From positions 108,050 through 172,049 of the forward strand of contig JALQPE010000107.1 in assembly GCA_030407315.1 (NCBI GenBank): DNA of 64,000 nucleotides, written 5' to 3'. Positions 62,386 to 64,000 of this stretch are shown here, one piece after another. Under the pieces are notes generated by a model. The model worked only from the letters and a program-made list of their open reading frames with translations. It searched no databases and was not told the DNA's origin. Position 1 is the stretch's first letter; every line of letters starts with the position of its first letter. The position numbers and the translations under genes are program-made. Origin of the DNA: Asparagopsis taxiformis. Lineage: Eukaryota; Rhodophyta; Florideophyceae; Bonnemaisoniales; Bonnemaisoniaceae.

Positions 62386-63966
62386 TAGTTTTCCGACGAC
62401 GTGTCGGAGTCGTCGGAGGTTTCCAAGGCGTCGGCAACGTCTTGAGCCGTTACGGAAGATCCGTTACGTTCTAAAACGTCTCGCCTCAGAGGGCCCAATT
62501 TGGGATGATTTTCGTCATCGGCGAACGCAACCATGCGTGTTGGAGGGTTTGACCGTTGGAGCACGGCTTTAGGGTAATCCCTTTTTCGGTTGAACCGATT
62601 GGACTGGCGCTGTTGGCGGCGCATAACCTGCTCCGGTTCTTGCTGGTAAGCGTAGTTCGCAAAGGCGAAGTAAATTCCCACTGAGGGTGGTAGGTAAGGG
62701 CAAGTGTACAACACATGCCCCGGTTGGCGACAGCCAGAGCATCTCCAAGTAACAGCCCCTTCGGGGATCATACTCTCAGCGAGTTTAAGATGTTCTCCCG
62801 TTAGGGTAGGGGCCTGCATTGGCGCGCCCATTGGGTTCCCGGTAGGGGAAGGTAAGGTCGGCGGCGGGGTCCGCGGTATCACAGCCGGTTCTCCGGGTAC
62901 GGTGGCGAGCAACGCTTTGCGTTTACGTTCCGCGATTTCCCGAGTAGGGTAAGCCTTCGGTCTTGCGGGTAGCGAAGCTCGTAGAGAGTCCCCGAGTCCT
63001 TTAGCAAGGTTACGGACAGCAAGAAAATCTTCTCCGCCACTGCGGCCTATAGTCACCTTGACGGTGTGTTTAACCTCTGGGCGTAGGCCCTTGAGGTAAT
63101 AGTTGACCAAGTCTCTTTCCGAGAAGACGTTCGCACACAGGAGTGCAGCGTCCTGCAGTCTGTCTGCGTAGGCAGCTTCGTCCTCATCCGGCCCTTGCCG
63201 TATACGCGTTACTGCGTCATATGCGTCCGCTAGGACATTGTCCGTTGCGTAGCGAGCCAGAAGGGCGTTAACGGCTTGAGGCCAAGTGATCTGCTGGTGC
63301 AGGTGGTTGAGAAGCTTGCGCTTTCGCGCCTCAGCGGCGATAAACCGTTGAGGTTCTCCTTCCAGGAAATACTTGAGTAACTTGGTAGCTTCTCCCTCCG
63401 AGACTCCGCATGAATCACATGCATCTTGAAATTCCGCGAGGAACCGGAGGATATCGATGGGTTCCGTACCATCGAACGGCGTAAATGACGCGTTGAAATT
63501 ACGGATCTTCTCCGTTAGCTTATACAAGCTTCTTGATTTACCCGTTGGGGTATCGGTCGTTAGGGACTTGTTCTTGAGTCGGTAGTACCGATAGGAGACC
63601 ACTAGGTCGAATGCGGGTTCGCGGGCCTTCAAAGGCACTAAGCCTTCCTCAAGAGGTCCTTCTTCATCATCCCACGAGGGTTTTCCGGTACAGATCCGGT
63701 GGCACGAGTGTGCTGTCTCGTGCGAGAGATATTCCCTGTTTGGGATAGTGATTCGGCGAGGGCGTCGACACGGTCCGACAGGTGTCGGGTTGCTTCCGCG
63801 ACTTGATCCAATCGGGGATCTTCTTCTTCCTCCCTACCGGATGTAGGGTCAGGGAAGTCAGCCGATCGGATGCGGCGAGCAGGAAACTCCTGTTGTCCTA
63901 AGGACTTGGCACTAAAGCCGTGAATCGAAAGCTCCTCCAGACGAGTTTCCAAAAGGGAACGCGTTT
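62385..63966 (-). pseudogene. Chromovirus gag with a frameshift
   Basis: The N-terminal part (63966 to about 63670) has a heptad-rich segment (LDQVAEATRHLSDRVDAL). The frame then changes near 63640-63690, and the main capsid-like part runs to 62385, with a retrotransposon gag core (FDGTEPIDILRFL, then WPQAVNALLARY and YYLKGLRPEV) and a zinc knuckle CSGCRQPGHVLYTC of the CX2CX4HX4C type. The two frames overlap at a TAGTG. No ATG is seen at the start of the first part, so the true start is upstream of the window edge or lost. The stop overlaps the pro-pol ATG. Confidence 0.8.
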
Positions 63967-64000
63967 AGCGAATTCGGCTTTGACCTGATTCCAGGTTCCG

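Larger units (their letters stand above)
57494..64000 (-). mobile_element. Ty3/gypsy chromovirus, 5' end outside the window
   Basis: The minus strand carries gag, protease, reverse transcriptase, RNase H, integrase and a C-terminal chromodomain in the order of the Ty3/gypsy chromovirus lineage. The 5' LTR and the start of gag are beyond the right edge. No 3' LTR was recognised below 57494. At least two frameshifts make this copy probably non-autonomous. Confidence 0.9.

Noticed and set aside
1..64000. CRISPR arrays, bacterial operons or prophage-type defence systems
   Set aside because: No regular repeat-spacer pattern and no ribosome binding sites or overlapping bacterial gene strings; the gene structures and retrotransposons are eukaryotic.

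Overview
The window looks like nuclear DNA of a eukaryote with compact, almost intron-free genes: long single-exon reading frames, TATA boxes 30-150 bp from the start codons, signal peptides, no operon signals and LTR retrotransposons. Single-exon TIR/NB-ARC genes, germin-like and spondin-type secreted proteins and gene islands bordered by LTR elements fit a multicellular red alga (a Chondrus-like florideophyte). That is an inference from gene style, not from a marker gene.

Region 1 (1-40,200) is a receptor array. Five paralogous 1356-1394-residue proteins combine an NB-ARC ATPase, a WD40 propeller and a C-terminal TIR domain, and all begin with an N-myristoylation consensus (Gly2, Ser6). Four of them form two head-to-head pairs (1459-5643/6960-11051 and 19116-23192/24558-28739). 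Each pair shares a ~1.3 kb intergenic promoter with a perfect TGACGTCA palindrome. The second pair is a mirror image of the first, and the first pair is itself the core of an inverted repeat of more than 12.5 kb. The fifth gene (35713-39783) is a diverged singleton. Different segments of the four paired proteins support different pairings, so the array has been shuffled by ectopic recombination or gene conversion.

Between and beside the receptors lies a second duplicated unit: a LamG-like gene, a ~1.5-1.8 kb non-coding module, a small basic coiled-coil gene and a secreted Cys-rich gene. It occurs intact, partial, chimeric and decayed.

Region 2 (41,000-52,150) carries three identical spondin-domain secreted proteins and two identical germin-like cupins. 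Most of it is an 8.1 kb near-perfect palindrome (arms 44,053-47,870 and 48,333-52,151, axis ~48,102).

Region 3 (52,500-64,000) is transposon territory: a decayed gag-protease fragment (52,748-54,618), a Pro/Ser-rich orphan reading frame, short repeats, and a Ty3/gypsy chromovirus on the minus strand (57,494 to beyond the right edge) with a chromodomain and at least two frameshifts.

If the receptors work as their domains suggest, WD40 propellers sense ligands, NB-ARC controls oligomerisation and TIR signals by NAD+ cleavage at a membrane. The neighbouring secreted proteins would be cell-surface or wall components.
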